Shown here piece by piece: positions 17,318 through 26,427 of a stretch of 64,000 nucleotides of DNA (its first letter is position 1; every line of letters begins with the position of its first letter). The notes beneath the pieces are model-generated. The model did not search any database. It had not been told where the DNA came from and saw only the letters and a program-made list of their open reading frames with translations. The translations under genes and the position numbers were made by a program. The DNA is from Thiorhodovibrio frisius (GTDB lineage: Bacteria > Pseudomonadota > Gammaproteobacteria > Chromatiales > Chromatiaceae). The stretch is taken from contig NZ_CP121471.1 in the NCBI RefSeq assembly GCF_033954835.1, positions 1,792,501 to 1,856,500 on the forward strand, written 5' to 3'.

Positions 17318-18606
17318 GGGAAAAGGGGCGACCTGGCTCAGGCGAGCGACGCATCGACCTGCTGGCTTCATTTGGGCGCGGAGACTCAGGTTTTCTCGAA
17401 GCAAGGATGGGTAAATCCCCGATGTCGCTTTAAGAAAGTCCCTTATCCACCGACTCTGTGGATAACCTTGTGGGTAAAGTTGTCACAAGGCGCCTAAGTC
17501 CTTGTCTTGGTGCGCTTCGTTTTCGATTGGTCAGATTCTTTACGGTCTATAAGTGACTGTTTTTGTTTTTGTCTGGTGCCTATTCCATCATCTTGTAAGT
17601 GGTTGAAACAAGCATTTTCGCGCAGAACGTGTGTCCCAGCGGTGGCTGTTTATAAACTCCGGGCCGGTTGTCAAGTCCCGATGTCCCGCCGGTAAGCCTG
17701 AAGCATCGCAGGGGCGCAGCTTTCATCTGTTGCGGCAAGTCCCGACCGCGCGCTCCTAACCCACCAAAACTTGCGTCCTGGCTTCAGGTCACCGCCGGCG
17801 TTTTCAGCCGGCGAACTGCGGTGGCCTGCATCGCCTCAAGAATGACCGCCGTGCCGCGCGCCTCGATCGGCGGTTCTTTCGGCTTGGAGCCCAGCACACA
17901 TAGCACGGGCATGGTGCTGGTAGGCTCGTGCGTCGACAGTGCAAAAGAGGCTTCTGATTCATGTGCGGACGTCTTGCACAATTGAGCGCTCTACCGGATT
18001 CAACCAACGCACGCGCGGGAGCAATGCGATCACCAAAGGACAGCGCCTAGGTTGGAAGATGACGGGGAAGAGGATGCAATCAGCCGTGATGTTTGGACCA
18101 TAGCCGCTGCTTGCGATGGGGAAAGATCAGGTCTAGACTTTTATCCACACGGATGCCTCGGCATCCAATTGCTTTGCTGGCTGATACGAGGATACCGCTT
18201 TGGATCACGCACTGCTCGCCGTCGCGCTCACACCGACCACTGCCGATTTGACATCAGGCGGTTCGGTGATTTTGCGCGCGAGCGATCTGTCCAGTGCGAT
18301 CCATGTCGATTACCTCAGCTCATCACTGCGCCGCTGCTACCTCAACCGCCGACCATTCGGCAAAACGACAGCGCGCACTTGCTGATCGCCTGACCGGTGT
18401 CCCCGTCAGTCGATCTGGCGGGGTTGAGCAACACCGGAGTTCCCAGGCTTCTTTTTCCGAAACCTCCTCTTCGCAACGCCATCCCGCCGTGGTTCGGCCC
18501 CGTTGGCGCATAAAAGCCAATGGCGGTCATGTCGTCTCGGCGCCCTGGTTATACCCTGGCGCGCCGGACCAACACTGCCGCTCCGAAGCGGCGAGGAGGA
18601 ACAAGC
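17318..18606. other. 1.3-kb region without a convincing gene
   Basis: No frame here gives a recognisable protein. The region holds the DnaA-box-like cluster at 17443-17477, a T-rich stretch near 17550-17590, and one further perfect DnaA box (TTATCCACA, 18141-18149). The final ~20 bases carry the strong AGGAGG ribosome-binding site of rtcB. The region may contain regulatory or replication-related sites, or simply decayed genes. Confidence 0.5.
17443..17477. promoter_or_regulatory. cluster of three DnaA-box-like sequences
   Basis: Within 35 bp there are TTATCCACC (17443), TGTGGATAA (17457, a perfect box on the other strand) and TGTGGGTAA (17469). The first two form an inverted pair. This density is unlikely by chance in GC-rich DNA and suggests a DnaA-binding or titration site. 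It is far from any visible dnaA or gidA gene, so I do not call it oriC. Confidence 0.45.
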
Positions 18607-19797
18607 ATGCCCATCCGGCAGGTATTCACCGAGGGTGAGAAGCCCGTCAAGGTCTGGACCGATGACATCGATGCACGCTCGCAAGCGCAGCTCATCAACA
18701 TCTCCAGGCTGCCCTTCATTCACAAGCATGTCGCTGCCATGCCCGATGTCCATCTTGGCATCGGCGCGACTATCGGCAGCGTCATTGCCACCGACAAGGC
18801 CATCATCCCGGCCGCCGTCGGGGTCGACATCGGCTGTGGTATGGCGGCTGCGCGCACCTCGCTGACGGCGGATCAGCTCGATGAGAAGGGCCTGAAGAAG
18901 CTGTTCGACCAAATCAGCCGCGACGTGCCAGTCGGGCGCGCGCAGCACAAGGATGATCGGGCGCTGACCGATGCGGCTGAGCCCTTCGCTGCGCCGCTCA
19001 AGGTCATGACCGACAAGCACCCGCAATTGCTCAAGGCCTTCGGGCGCTTCTCCAACTGGGTCAACCAGATCGGCACCCTGGGCGGTGGCAATCACTTCAT
19101 CGAAGTCTGTCTGGATGAATCCGACCGGGTGTGGGTGATGCTGCACTCCGGAAGCCGTGGCAACGCCATCGGCCATTACTTCATCGAGCTGGCCCGGCGC
19201 GACATGGAGCGCTGGATGATCCAACTCCCGGATCGGGATCTGGCCTACCTGCCTGAGGGTACCGAGCACTTCGACGACTATGTCGAGGCCGTCTCCTGGG
19301 CGCAGACCTACGCGCGCGAGAATCGCGACCAGATGATGCGCCTGGTTTTAGCTGCACTTGCGCGGCATCTGCCGGAGTTCAGCGTCACCGAGGAAGTGGT
19401 CAACTGCCATCACAACTATGTGGATCGTGAAAACCACTTCGGCGCCAATGTCTGGGTCACCCGCAAGGGTGCCATCCGCGCGCGGGAAGGTGATCTTGGC
19501 ATCATTCCCGGTAGCATGGGCGCGAAAAGCTACATCGTGCGCGGCAAGGGCAACCCCGAGAGCTTCTGCTCCTGCGCCCACGGCGCAGGGCGGCGCATGA
19601 GCCGCACCGCCGCCGAGAAGCAGTTCAAGCCAGCCGACCTGGAAGCCCAGACCCAAGGTGTGGTGTGCCGTAAGGACAAAGGGGTGCTTGATGAAATCCC
19701 CGGCGCCTACAAGGACATCGACCAGGTCATGGCCAACCAGAGTGACCTAGTCGAAGTGGTGCATACCCTCAAGCAGGTGGTGTGCGTGAAGGGATAA
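18607..19797 (+). CDS. rtcB: RNA 3'-phosphate/5'-hydroxyl ligase RtcB
   Basis: RtcB joins RNA 2',3'-cyclic-phosphate or 3'-phosphate ends to 5'-OH ends using GTP and Mn2+. The start at ATG 18607 follows a strong AGGAGG. Metal and guanylation motifs are intact: GVDIGCGM (metal cysteine), GTLGGGNHFIEVC, HSGSRGNAIG, NCHHNY, PGSMGAKSYIVRGKGN, and HGAGRRMSR with the guanylated histidine. The 396-residue length fits the family. Neither rtcA nor the rtcR activator is adjacent, so it is not in the classical rtc operon. Confidence 0.95.
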   Translation: MPIRQVFTEGEKPVKVWTDDIDARSQAQLINISRLPFIHKHVAAMPDVHLGIGATIGSVIATDKAIIPAAVGVDIGCGMAAARTSLTADQLDEKGLKKLFDQISRDVPVGRAQHKDDRALTDAAEPFAAPLKVMTDKHPQLLKAFGRFSNWVNQIGTLGGGNHFIEVCLDESDRVWVMLHSGSRGNAIGHYFIELARRDMERWMIQLPDRDLAYLPEGTEHFDDYVEAVSWAQTYARENRDQMMRLVLAALARHLPEFSVTEEVVNCHHNYVDRENHFGANVWVTRKGAIRAREGDLGIIPGSMGAKSYIVRGKGNPESFCSCAHGAGRRMSRTAAEKQFKPADLEAQTQGVVCRKDKGVLDEIPGAYKDIDQVMANQSDLVEVVHTLKQVVCVKG

Positions 19798-19868
19798 GCG
19801 ACACGGGGCAGCCTGCTAGAGCCTCCTGGTTCTCGCTGACGCAATCTCACTCTATTCGAGGGCGAAGG

Positions 19869-20055
19869 ATGGCTAAACGCAATTTGATTAATCACGAGCG
19901 CGTGATGACGGCTCGGACGGTGAGGGATATCCATCCCGTCGTACGCCGCCTTGCAACCGATCTTGCGGGCGTCCCCGACCTCAAATACGTCAAGATTTTT
20001 CCGCGACGGGTTGCCGCCTCAAATATCCTTTCTGAGAACGGTAAAAAGAATCCTG
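19869..20055 (+). pseudogene. unidentified N-terminal fragment fused to ATPase remnant
   Basis: A frame starting MAKRNLINHERVMTARTVRD and continuing through PDLKYVKIFPRRVAAS has coding character for about 60 residues. It then overlaps, in another frame, a truncated ATPase tail. I do not recognise it. It is probably the 5' part of a lost gene. Confidence 0.3.
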
Positions 20056-20056
20056 T

Positions 20057-20446
20057 CGTTACAATCGGCGCGGCGCAACGGCATACGGAGGCAAATCGCT
20101 CCATGCGCAGTCACACGGAGAGTCATTCCTTGCGTTATTCGATAACCGATTTGAGCACGGGCTATACATTTTGGATGAGCCCGAGGCTGCCCTGTCGCCC
20201 CAACGCCAACTGGCCTTTCTAAGAATAATCCACGATCTCGAAGCTCCGGGTCATGCGCAGTTCGTCATTGCGTCGCACTCCCCGATATTGCTGGCATACC
20301 CGGGAGCTACTCTTTACCAGTTTACAGGCAGCGGAATTGAGGAAGTCGCCTACCGTGATACAGAACATTTCCTCGTCACCAAGGACTTTCTAAATGCGCC
20401 GGAGCGTATGCTGAAATACCTGTTCTCGGAAGATGACGCAACCTAA
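20057..20446 (+). pseudogene. C-terminal remnant of an ABC-type AAA ATPase
   Basis: The frame reads NRRGATAYGGKSLHAQSHGE (signature loop) and then LYILDEPEAALSPQRQLAFL (Walker B and D loop). It continues with FVIASHSPILLAYPGATLY (switch histidine), all typical of single-chain ATP-binding-cassette AAA proteins found in accessory islands. The N-terminal half with the Walker A motif is missing and there is a stop just upstream. The gene is truncated and cannot hydrolyse ATP. Confidence 0.7.
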
Positions 20447-20534
20447 CCAGAGCTGGTGGCACCGCGCACCGACAACGGCTAAACGTCCGGAGGTGGCTGG
20501 ACTCTGGATGGTCAGCTGACCAGCCTGACATGGC

Positions 20535-21086
20535 TCAGTTGGTTGAGCGCTTGCATTCGATGCGATCAACCTTCGAGGACGGAATCGCGGAGAGAGGGAG
20601 AAACATCGGAGTGGGCTCCGGTCGGTCGAGCAAGGTGCCTTCAAGCGCGGCGAACGGCTCGAAACCATAACGCAGATAGAAGTCCTGTGCCTCGGGCTTG
20701 GCGTCGACCACAACACCGACGCAGCCGATGTCCTCTGCTGTTCGGCGGGCGAGCTCCAACGCGAAACGCAGCAGGGCCTTGCCGATTCCGCAACCTTGCG
20801 CGTGTTGACCCACGGCAAGTCGAGCGACACGCAGGACTGGCAGTGGATAACGTGGAAGCCGGCGACGACGCTCTTCCGGAAGTGCGTCAATGGTAATCTC
20901 GGACGGAGCAACGGTGACGAAGCCGAGGATGTCGCCCTCCGCGACCGCAACGTATGTCACTCCGAGGTGATGACGAAACTGATTCTGGCCCGCGAAGCGC
21001 TGAAAGAACCGATCAAGATCAGGATTTCCGCTGGCGAATCGGCAGCGATCATCGCCGGGTTCGAGTCTGCGGATCCGAAGATTCAT
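20535..21086 (-). CDS. GNAT-family acetyltransferase toxin (TacT/AtaT-like)
   Basis: This 183-residue GNAT protein has the acetyl-CoA loop QGCGIGKALLRFALELA and the C-terminal YLRYGFEPF with the catalytic-type tyrosine. The N-terminal region (FFQRFAGQNQFRHHLGVTYV) matches type II toxins that acetylate aminoacyl-tRNA. Its start overlaps the end of an RHH antitoxin gene by 4 bases, giving the standard antitoxin-first order. The C-terminal ~20 residues beyond the GNAT core look non-conserved. Confidence 0.85.
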   Translation of the reverse strand: MNLRIRRLEPGDDRCRFASGNPDLDRFFQRFAGQNQFRHHLGVTYVAVAEGDILGFVTVAPSEITIDALPEERRRRLPRYPLPVLRVARLAVGQHAQGCGIGKALLRFALELARRTAEDIGCVGVVVDAKPEAQDFYLRYGFEPFAALEGTLLDRPEPTPMFLPLSAIPSSKVDRIECKRSTN

Positions 21087-21370
21087 TCGGAATCAAGCGG
21101 CAGAGCATTTCCGGGGTCGTCGAAGAGCGCCTGCATCACATGATTCGGCGGCTCGTTGGCCGATAATCGTTCAAGCAGCCTATCTCCGGCCTCGCGTCCG
21201 ACGACAAGCCGCCCCGGGATCAGCGCATCGTCCGGAATTTCACTGACCGCCTGTAGGTGATGCAGGAGGGCTTGTTCGATCACGAATCCTTTCTTCAGGC
21301 CGCGCGCTCGAACATAGCGTTCGAGACGGTCACGCGTTTCAGGAGAAATGTTTGCTGAGATCTGGGTCAT
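21083..21370 (-). CDS. ribbon-helix-helix antitoxin of GNAT toxin
   Basis: This 95-residue protein has an N-terminal ribbon-helix-helix (MTQISANISPETRDRLERYV), followed by a helical tail likely to wrap the toxin. It is followed by the GNAT toxin gene with a 4-base overlap. RHH antitoxins of this type also repress their own promoter. Confidence 0.85.
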   Translation of the reverse strand: MTQISANISPETRDRLERYVRARGLKKGFVIEQALLHHLQAVSEIPDDALIPGRLVVGREAGDRLLERLSANEPPNHVMQALFDDPGNALPLDSE

Positions 21371-21693
21371 TCGGACATTCCCGAGTTTTCTACGGAATTG
21401 TAGGAAAGTCTAGCATAGGACAAACCAGCAATGTCGAGACCGCTGGACGGAAGCCATCAAGCATGAGTGGCTCACCGCGCTGTTCCGGAATCGCCCGAAA
21501 CTCCAAGAAGCGAAGCTGGCGCGGACCATGACTTGAATCAACCGGGCCGTCCCAGACAGTTCGATCAACGGACACAAATGCACAATCAAACAGTTAGCGG
21601 CGGCGCGCCAGCTCAACACAGTCCTTGGCCAAGGAGCCGCTCGGAGACCGCACGGCTCCTACGGTCGTCCGCGTGCTGAAGATACGATCTCGG
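21371..21693. other. intergenic region upstream of defence operon
   Basis: Between the leftward antitoxin gene and the promoter of the DUF499 gene I see no complete gene. A short open stretch near 21440-21540 does not resemble a family. It probably holds the toxin-antitoxin promoter at its left end. Confidence 0.4.
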
Positions 21694-21722
21694 TTGCTGG
21701 GCACATGTCATGTGATTATATT
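21694..21722 (+). promoter_or_regulatory. putative promoter with palindromic operator ahead of DUF499 operon
   Basis: A -35-like TTGCTG (21694) and -10-like TATATT (21717) are spaced by exactly 17 bp. The spacer contains the palindrome CACATG-T-CATGTG (21702-21714). The layout suggests a repressor blocking RNA polymerase at the defence operon. It lies ~70 bp before the GTG start at 21790. Confidence 0.5.
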
Positions 21723-21789
21723 ATGTGCATGATTTTTGGATTTCTTTTTGGACTCTTGGGTTGTTTGAGTCCCGCGCAAGGAGACTGCC

Positions 21790-24700
21790 GTGCTCGCCAC
21801 CGTCCGTGACGCCTGCCAAATTCATCCGATGGTCCATGACTACCGGATGACCGAGGCCATCGAGAACCTGTCGGACTTGATTTCGGACGAAGGCGACGGC
21901 CGCGCGTTTTTTTCGCGTAACTATGTCACCCAGGGCATGGAAGAGCTGTTTCGCGAGGGGCTGCTGCGTCTGGCGGGCAAGTCCGACCAGGCCGCCTTCG
22001 AGCTGGCTCAGGCCATGGGTGGTGGTAAGACGCACATGATGGTCGCCCTGGGGCTGCTGGCGAAGCATCAGCATTTGCGGGGTGAGGCGTTACCGCAAGA
22101 ACTCGCCGAGCGGTTGGACTTTGGCCCGGCACGCATCGCCGCCTTCAACGGGCGCAACGATCCCGATCATTACATCTGGGGCGAGATCGCCGAGCAGCTC
22201 GGGCCGGATGGAATCGAGGCCGACCTCATCCGTCCTTATTGGGAGTCAGGTCCGCGTGGTGTCGACGAGAAGAAATGGCTCGAGATCATCGGCGAGAAAC
22301 CGACCCTGATCCTGCTCGATGAGCTTCCGCCCTACATGCTCAACGCCTCGACCCGGGTCGTGGGCAAGGGGTCCCTCGCGGACGTGGTGACTTACAGCCT
22401 GAGCAACTTGTTGGCCGCCGCCATCAAATTGCCGCGTTGCTGTGTGGTCATCGCCAACCTGTCGGGCAGCTACGAGGCGCAGACCAAGGACCTGGCGCGG
22501 GTCATGTCCAATTTGAAGCAGGAATCCAACCGCCAGGCGCAGACCATCACTCCGGTGCAGCTGGCCGGTAACGAGATTTATGAAATCCTCAAAAAGCGCC
22601 TGTTCACCGCGCTTCCGGAGGACAAAACCGTTGATTCGGTGGCGGAGACCTTCGCCGAACAGGTCAAGGCGGCCGAGGATGGCGGCTACATCGCCGCGCG
22701 CTCCATGGAGGAAGTGGCCGAGGAAGTGCGCGAGACCTATCCCTTCCATCCCTCGTTCAAAAACCTGGTCGCCTTGTTCAAGGAAAACGAAGGTTTTCGC
22801 CAGACGCGCGGACTGATGCAGTTCACCGCCAGGCTGCTGCGCAGTGTCTGGCAGCGTGATGACAACGACGTTTTCCTCATCGGAACCCAGCATCTGAATC
22901 TGAACGATGTCGAGGTGCGTGACGAAATGCAGCGCATCAATTCCGCGCTGATTCCCGCCGTGGTCAACGACATCGCTGACGATGGCAATGCGCGCGCCGA
23001 AGAGATCGATGCCGATCTCGGCGGTGACGCGGCCTCCCAGGTCGCCAAGCTGGTGCTCTCAGCCTCGCTGTCGCGCGCGGTCGGCGCTCACAGTGGGCTC
23101 ACCCAGGCCGAGATCATCGAGTACCTGGTTGCCGCGCATCGCAAGCCCGATGAATTTCTTGCCGGCCTCGATCGCCTGCGCGAGCGCGCCTGGTATCTGC
23201 ACCGTGAAAACGAGCAGTTCTATTTCAAGGAGACCGAAAACCTCGGGCGGCGCATTGAGCGCGACGCACGCCAAGTGCCGCTGCCTAAGATCGAGCAGGC
23301 GCTGATCAATCGCCTGACCGGCCTGTTCAAGACCCAGAGCAAGTCCCGCGCGGCCTACCAGGACGTGCAGATCATGCCCAAGCTGGACGACGTGAAGCTG
23401 TCTGGCAGCCGCATCCTGCTGGTGGTGCAGCCCGACGGGCGCACGCCACCGGAGGCGATTCGCACCTTCTACGAGTTCCAGCAAGAGAAGAACAACGTCC
23501 TGATCCTCTCTGGCCAAGACAGTCACCTGGCCAACGAGGTCGAAGCGCGTCTGCGAGAGCTTTACGCCATCGAGAAAATCCACGCCAACCTCAAGCCCGG
23601 CGATAGTCTCTATGACGAGGCGCGTGACAAGCTCGAGGAACTGGAGGAACGCTTCACCAAAGCCGTTTCTGGCGCCTTCAACCGCCTCTTTTTTCCGGGC
23701 GGCGATGGTGAGCTGGTCATGGCAACCATCGACAATGGCCTGAGTTTTGGCGAAGGCGACTATTCCGCCGAGACACAGATCGAGAAATTGCTTGCCAGCG
23801 CGCGCTGCGACAACAAGCTCGCGCTCGACATGACCGACGAGCTACCGAACTACTGGGCCATGGCTGAAACCTTCCTCTGGCCCGCCTCGGATCGGCGCGT
23901 CCCCTGGCGCGATCTGGTCATGCGTGCCAAGACCGACCCGACCTGGCCCTGGCTCCCAGGAGCACGCGGCCTCGAGGTTCTGCGTGATGAGGCGCTCAAG
24001 CAGGGCCGTTGGCGGCAACATGCCGATGGTCACATCGAAAAAGGACCTTTCCCGGCCGAGAAGACCTCGGTCAATGTCACCACGCTGAGCACCAACCGCG
24101 AGACCGGCGAGACCATCCTCTCCCTCACCCCGCGCAACGCCGGCGACAGCCCGCGCGTCTGTGTCCTCAAGACCAACGCCGTCAGCGAACAGGACGAGCA
24201 GGTCGACAACCTCGAGGAATATCGCACCACCGAGGCGACACTCTATTTCCTCGCCATCGACAGCAGCGGCAAGTACCAGACCGGCGAGCCGACCCGCTGG
24301 ACGGCCGATCTCACCATCCGTCATGAGCTGCACAAGGTCGCCGACGGCCGCAAGCTCGAGCTGCGCTGCACGCCCGCGGCCGAGATGCGCTACAGCCTCG
24401 ATGGCACCAATCCCAAGGAAGGCACGCTCTACAGCGAGCCCTTCGCGGTGCCGGCTTCCGCGTCGACCCTGCTGGTGGCCGCCAAGGCTGGTGAGGTGGA
24501 GAAGGTCGCGAAAATTTCCATCCCGGCCGATGGCGACGACCGGGTCAACATCGATATCACCAAGCCGGCACGCATCCCCGAGACCAAGCGCATCGCCATC
24601 GACAACACCGACAAGGTCTTCGGCATTATCAATACCTTCAGTGGTCGTCCCGACATCCATCTGCGTGGCGTGATGATCGTCATCGGCGAAGGCGAGCATG

Positions 24701-24912
24701 GGGTGCAAATCCGCTTCAACGAGCGCGAGCTGACCCTCGCCGCCATCGAAACCGCCATCCGCGGTGTGCGCGAGGCGATTGGCGACGAGCACGCGAGCGT
24801 GCAGGTCACCATTCGCGGCGGCATCAACTTCGGCGATGGCTATGCGCTGAAGCAATTCGCCGAGTTGGTTGGCGTCGGGCTGTCCGTCGGTGATGTGGAG
24901 CAAGACGCATGA
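21790..24912 (+). CDS. DUF499-family ATPase of anti-phage operon
   Basis: This 1040-residue protein starts with GTG after AAGGAG. Its N-terminal ATPase has a Walker A in LAQAMGGGKTHMMVALGLLA and a Walker B in LILLDELPPYM. The long C-terminal part contains IDNTDKVFGI and other beta-rich stretches. DUF499 proteins are large ATPases found with DUF3780, DUF1156 methylases and PLD/SNF2 helicases in predicted anti-phage loci. All of these occur downstream here. The stop overlaps the DUF3780 start by 4 bases. Confidence 0.9.
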   Translation: MLATVRDACQIHPMVHDYRMTEAIENLSDLISDEGDGRAFFSRNYVTQGMEELFREGLLRLAGKSDQAAFELAQAMGGGKTHMMVALGLLAKHQHLRGEALPQELAERLDFGPARIAAFNGRNDPDHYIWGEIAEQLGPDGIEADLIRPYWESGPRGVDEKKWLEIIGEKPTLILLDELPPYMLNASTRVVGKGSLADVVTYSLSNLLAAAIKLPRCCVVIANLSGSYEAQTKDLARVMSNLKQESNRQAQTITPVQLAGNEIYEILKKRLFTALPEDKTVDSVAETFAEQVKAAEDGGYIAARSMEEVAEEVRETYPFHPSFKNLVALFKENEGFRQTRGLMQFTARLLRSVWQRDDNDVFLIGTQHLNLNDVEVRDEMQRINSALIPAVVNDIADDGNARAEEIDADLGGDAASQVAKLVLSASLSRAVGAHSGLTQAEIIEYLVAAHRKPDEFLAGLDRLRERAWYLHRENEQFYFKETENLGRRIERDARQVPLPKIEQALINRLTGLFKTQSKSRAAYQDVQIMPKLDDVKLSGSRILLVVQPDGRTPPEAIRTFYEFQQEKNNVLILSGQDSHLANEVEARLRELYAIEKIHANLKPGDSLYDEARDKLEELEERFTKAVSGAFNRLFFPGGDGELVMATIDNGLSFGEGDYSAETQIEKLLASARCDNKLALDMTDELPNYWAMAETFLWPASDRRVPWRDLVMRAKTDPTWPWLPGARGLEVLRDEALKQGRWRQHADGHIEKGPFPAEKTSVNVTTLSTNRETGETILSLTPRNAGDSPRVCVLKTNAVSEQDEQVDNLEEYRTTEATLYFLAIDSSGKYQTGEPTRWTADLTIRHELHKVADGRKLELRCTPAAEMRYSLDGTNPKEGTLYSEPFAVPASASTLLVAAKAGEVEKVAKISIPADGDDRVNIDITKPARIPETKRIAIDNTDKVFGIINTFSGRPDIHLRGVMIVIGEGEHGVQIRFNERELTLAAIETAIRGVREAIGDEHASVQVTIRGGINFGDGYALKQFAELVGVGLSVGDVEQDA

Positions 24913-25565
24913 GCACTGCCACGATCAGCGTGCCGACCCATGCGGCGCGCGCCAATGCGGGGGCAGGTCTTGGAAAACGCTCGGCGAAGCCAGTCTATGC
25001 CCATCGCACTCTGGGCTTTGGCGTGCCGGCCACCTCCGATCCACATCACTTCGTCGTCACCATCCCCCGGGGCAACGCCGCCACGGTCCTGATCAGCGAG
25101 CACCTTGGGATGGGCGCCGGCGCCGCGCCGGAGCAGGTGCTGGACCGCGTCCTGCTGCAACGCGCGCGTTGGAGTGCGATTCGCGCCGAAGTGCAGCGCG
25201 CCTTCAATGCTCGCTTGAAAGAGCACAACCTTGCCACCGGTACCTGGAAGGTCGGTGACAATCCGGTCGATCGTCTGCTCGGCAAGGAGCTGTGCGTGCT
25301 GGCCTGGGCGATCGAACATCTGGACCCGGACAAAATTCCCGTCGCTGTGCGCAACTGGCTGGCCCTGCGCCCGGAAGAGCGCTGGTGGCTGTTTGGCATG
25401 ACGGCCATCGCCAGTGGCGGCATTCAGGACGGCGAGCAAGGCTGGCGCGTCGCACTGCGCTACGCCCTGGGCGATGTGGCGCAGAATGAACTCGTGCATT
25501 CCCGGCGCCTGGTCCCGAAAGTCGATGCCCGTCCGCAACAGACGCTGGCACTGTTCGACGATTAG
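24909..25565 (+). CDS. DUF3780-family protein of anti-phage operon
   Basis: This 218-residue protein is translationally coupled to the DUF499 ATPase (ATGA overlap). The stretch NWLALRPEERWWLFGMTAIA followed by GWRVALRYALGD is what I recognise as DUF3780, a small family known essentially only beside DUF499 and DUF1156 genes. No enzymatic motif is evident. A subunit or adaptor role in the same complex is likely but inferred. Confidence 0.8.
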   Translation: MSTATISVPTHAARANAGAGLGKRSAKPVYAHRTLGFGVPATSDPHHFVVTIPRGNAATVLISEHLGMGAGAAPEQVLDRVLLQRARWSAIRAEVQRAFNARLKEHNLATGTWKVGDNPVDRLLGKELCVLAWAIEHLDPDKIPVAVRNWLALRPEERWWLFGMTAIASGGIQDGEQGWRVALRYALGDVAQNELVHSRRLVPKVDARPQQTLALFDD

Positions 25566-25624
25566 GATCGCGAGTGATGAACTATGATTAATCATCAATC
25601 ATTTTTCCCCCAAGGAATTCGCCC

Positions 25625-25894
25625 ATGGCAAAAGCTGACACCCGCGTGCTCACCGCGCACGTTCCCCTCCCGCTGGCTGAGCGGTTAGACCAGGTGGCCG
25701 AGCGCTTGGAGCGCTCCCGTGGATGGGTCATCAAGCAAGCGCTCTCGTCTTGGATCGCCCTGCAGAAAGAGCGCGACCGATTGACGGGCGAGGCCTTGGC
25801 CGATGTTGACGCAGGCCGCGTGATCGACCATCAAGCGGTCCAAGCCTGGGCTGAGCGCCTGGACAGCGACAAGCCATTGCCCGTCCCCCATTGA
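25625..25894 (+). CDS. ribbon-helix-helix antitoxin (CopG/ParD-like), toxin partner broken
   Basis: This is an 89-residue RHH protein. TRVLTAHVPLPLAERLDQVA forms the ribbon and first helix, and RSRGWVIKQALSSWIAL the second helix. The expected ParE-type toxin follows directly but is truncated and stopped. The antitoxin is thus an orphan and could still act as a repressor of its promoter. Confidence 0.8.
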   Translation: MAKADTRVLTAHVPLPLAERLDQVAERLERSRGWVIKQALSSWIALQKERDRLTGEALADVDAGRVIDHQAVQAWAERLDSDKPLPVPH

Positions 25895-26018
25895 TCTTTT
25901 TCAGTTCGCTCCACGCGAGGTGCGGCGGCTGGTCATCGGCCAGTAAGAGCTGCGCTATGAGATTATCGGCGAGGTGATTTACCTGCTGCGGCTCTGGCAT
26001 ACCCGAGAGGATCGGTGA
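25893..26018 (+). pseudogene. ParE/RelE-type toxin remnant
   Basis: One frame reads PREVRRLVIGQ, a TAA stop (25944-25946), then ELRYEIIGEVIYLLRLWHTR and EDR, ending at 26018. This is the C-terminal half of a ParE-type toxin. A tyrosine codon has become TAA, and the N-terminal half is missing. The toxin is dead. Confidence 0.75.
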
Positions 26019-26090
26019 AGTCTGTCGTCAACTCGATGTTGGCGAAGAAACAAAAACCCCATTGAAAGCTGGTATTGACAACCCTAGGCT

Positions 26091-26111
26091 ATGCAACCAA
26101 AGTGGTTGCAT
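26091..26111. promoter_or_regulatory. perfect inverted repeat, likely VapBC operator
   Basis: ATGCAACCA and TGGTTGCAT are perfect inverted arms separated by AAG. The repeat lies 25 bp before the vapB start, and a TTGACA hexamer is present at 26075. This fits autoregulation by a FitA/VapB-type RHH antitoxin complex. Confidence 0.6.
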
Positions 26112-26136
26112 GTTACCTGAAACTGGTCTTCCGCCC

Positions 26137-26427
26137 ATGTCCTCTCTGACGCTCAAAAATCTTCCCGATCAACTGCTTGAACAACTTCGTGTACGCGCTC
26201 GGGCGCAACGACGCAGCCTGAACAGCGAAGCGATGTTGTTGCTGGAACAGGCCATGTCTAACGACTCGTGCGCATCGCCCGCGCAGGCCGGCGCGGCTGA
26301 ACAAGAAGCGCAACTCGCTGCCTGGGCACGCTTGAGCGGACGTTGGCCAGGAGGCGATGCGGCGCTGACGGCCATGGCGGCGGAAGTGGAGGCGTCGCGC
26401 ACCCTGGGCCGCGAGTTTGATCTGTGA
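26137..26427 (+). CDS. VapB/FitA-like antitoxin
   Basis: From ATG 26137 the product is 96 residues. The N terminus (MSSLTLKNLPDQLLEQLRVR then ARAQRRSLNSEAMLLLEQA) is the FitA-type ribbon-helix-helix. The C-terminal tail should occupy the PIN toxin groove. Its TGA overlaps the toxin GTG. An inverted repeat upstream is its likely operator. Confidence 0.87.
   Translation: MSSLTLKNLPDQLLEQLRVRARAQRRSLNSEAMLLLEQAMSNDSCASPAQAGAAEQEAQLAAWARLSGRWPGGDAALTAMAAEVEASRTLGREFDL

Noticed and set aside
17443-17477. Chromosomal oriC
   Set aside because: DnaA boxes are present, but no dnaA, dnaN, gidA or other usual oriC neighbour, so only a DnaA-binding region is reported.
17975-18010. Possible tRNA fragment (GGTAGAGC-like on minus strand)
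   Set aside because: Only a D-arm-like string is seen; no acceptor, anticodon or T arm fits.
23842-24903. Long open frame antisense to the DUF499 ATPase
   Set aside because: It is rich in Gly, Val and Asp with no motifs, a typical GC-rich shadow.
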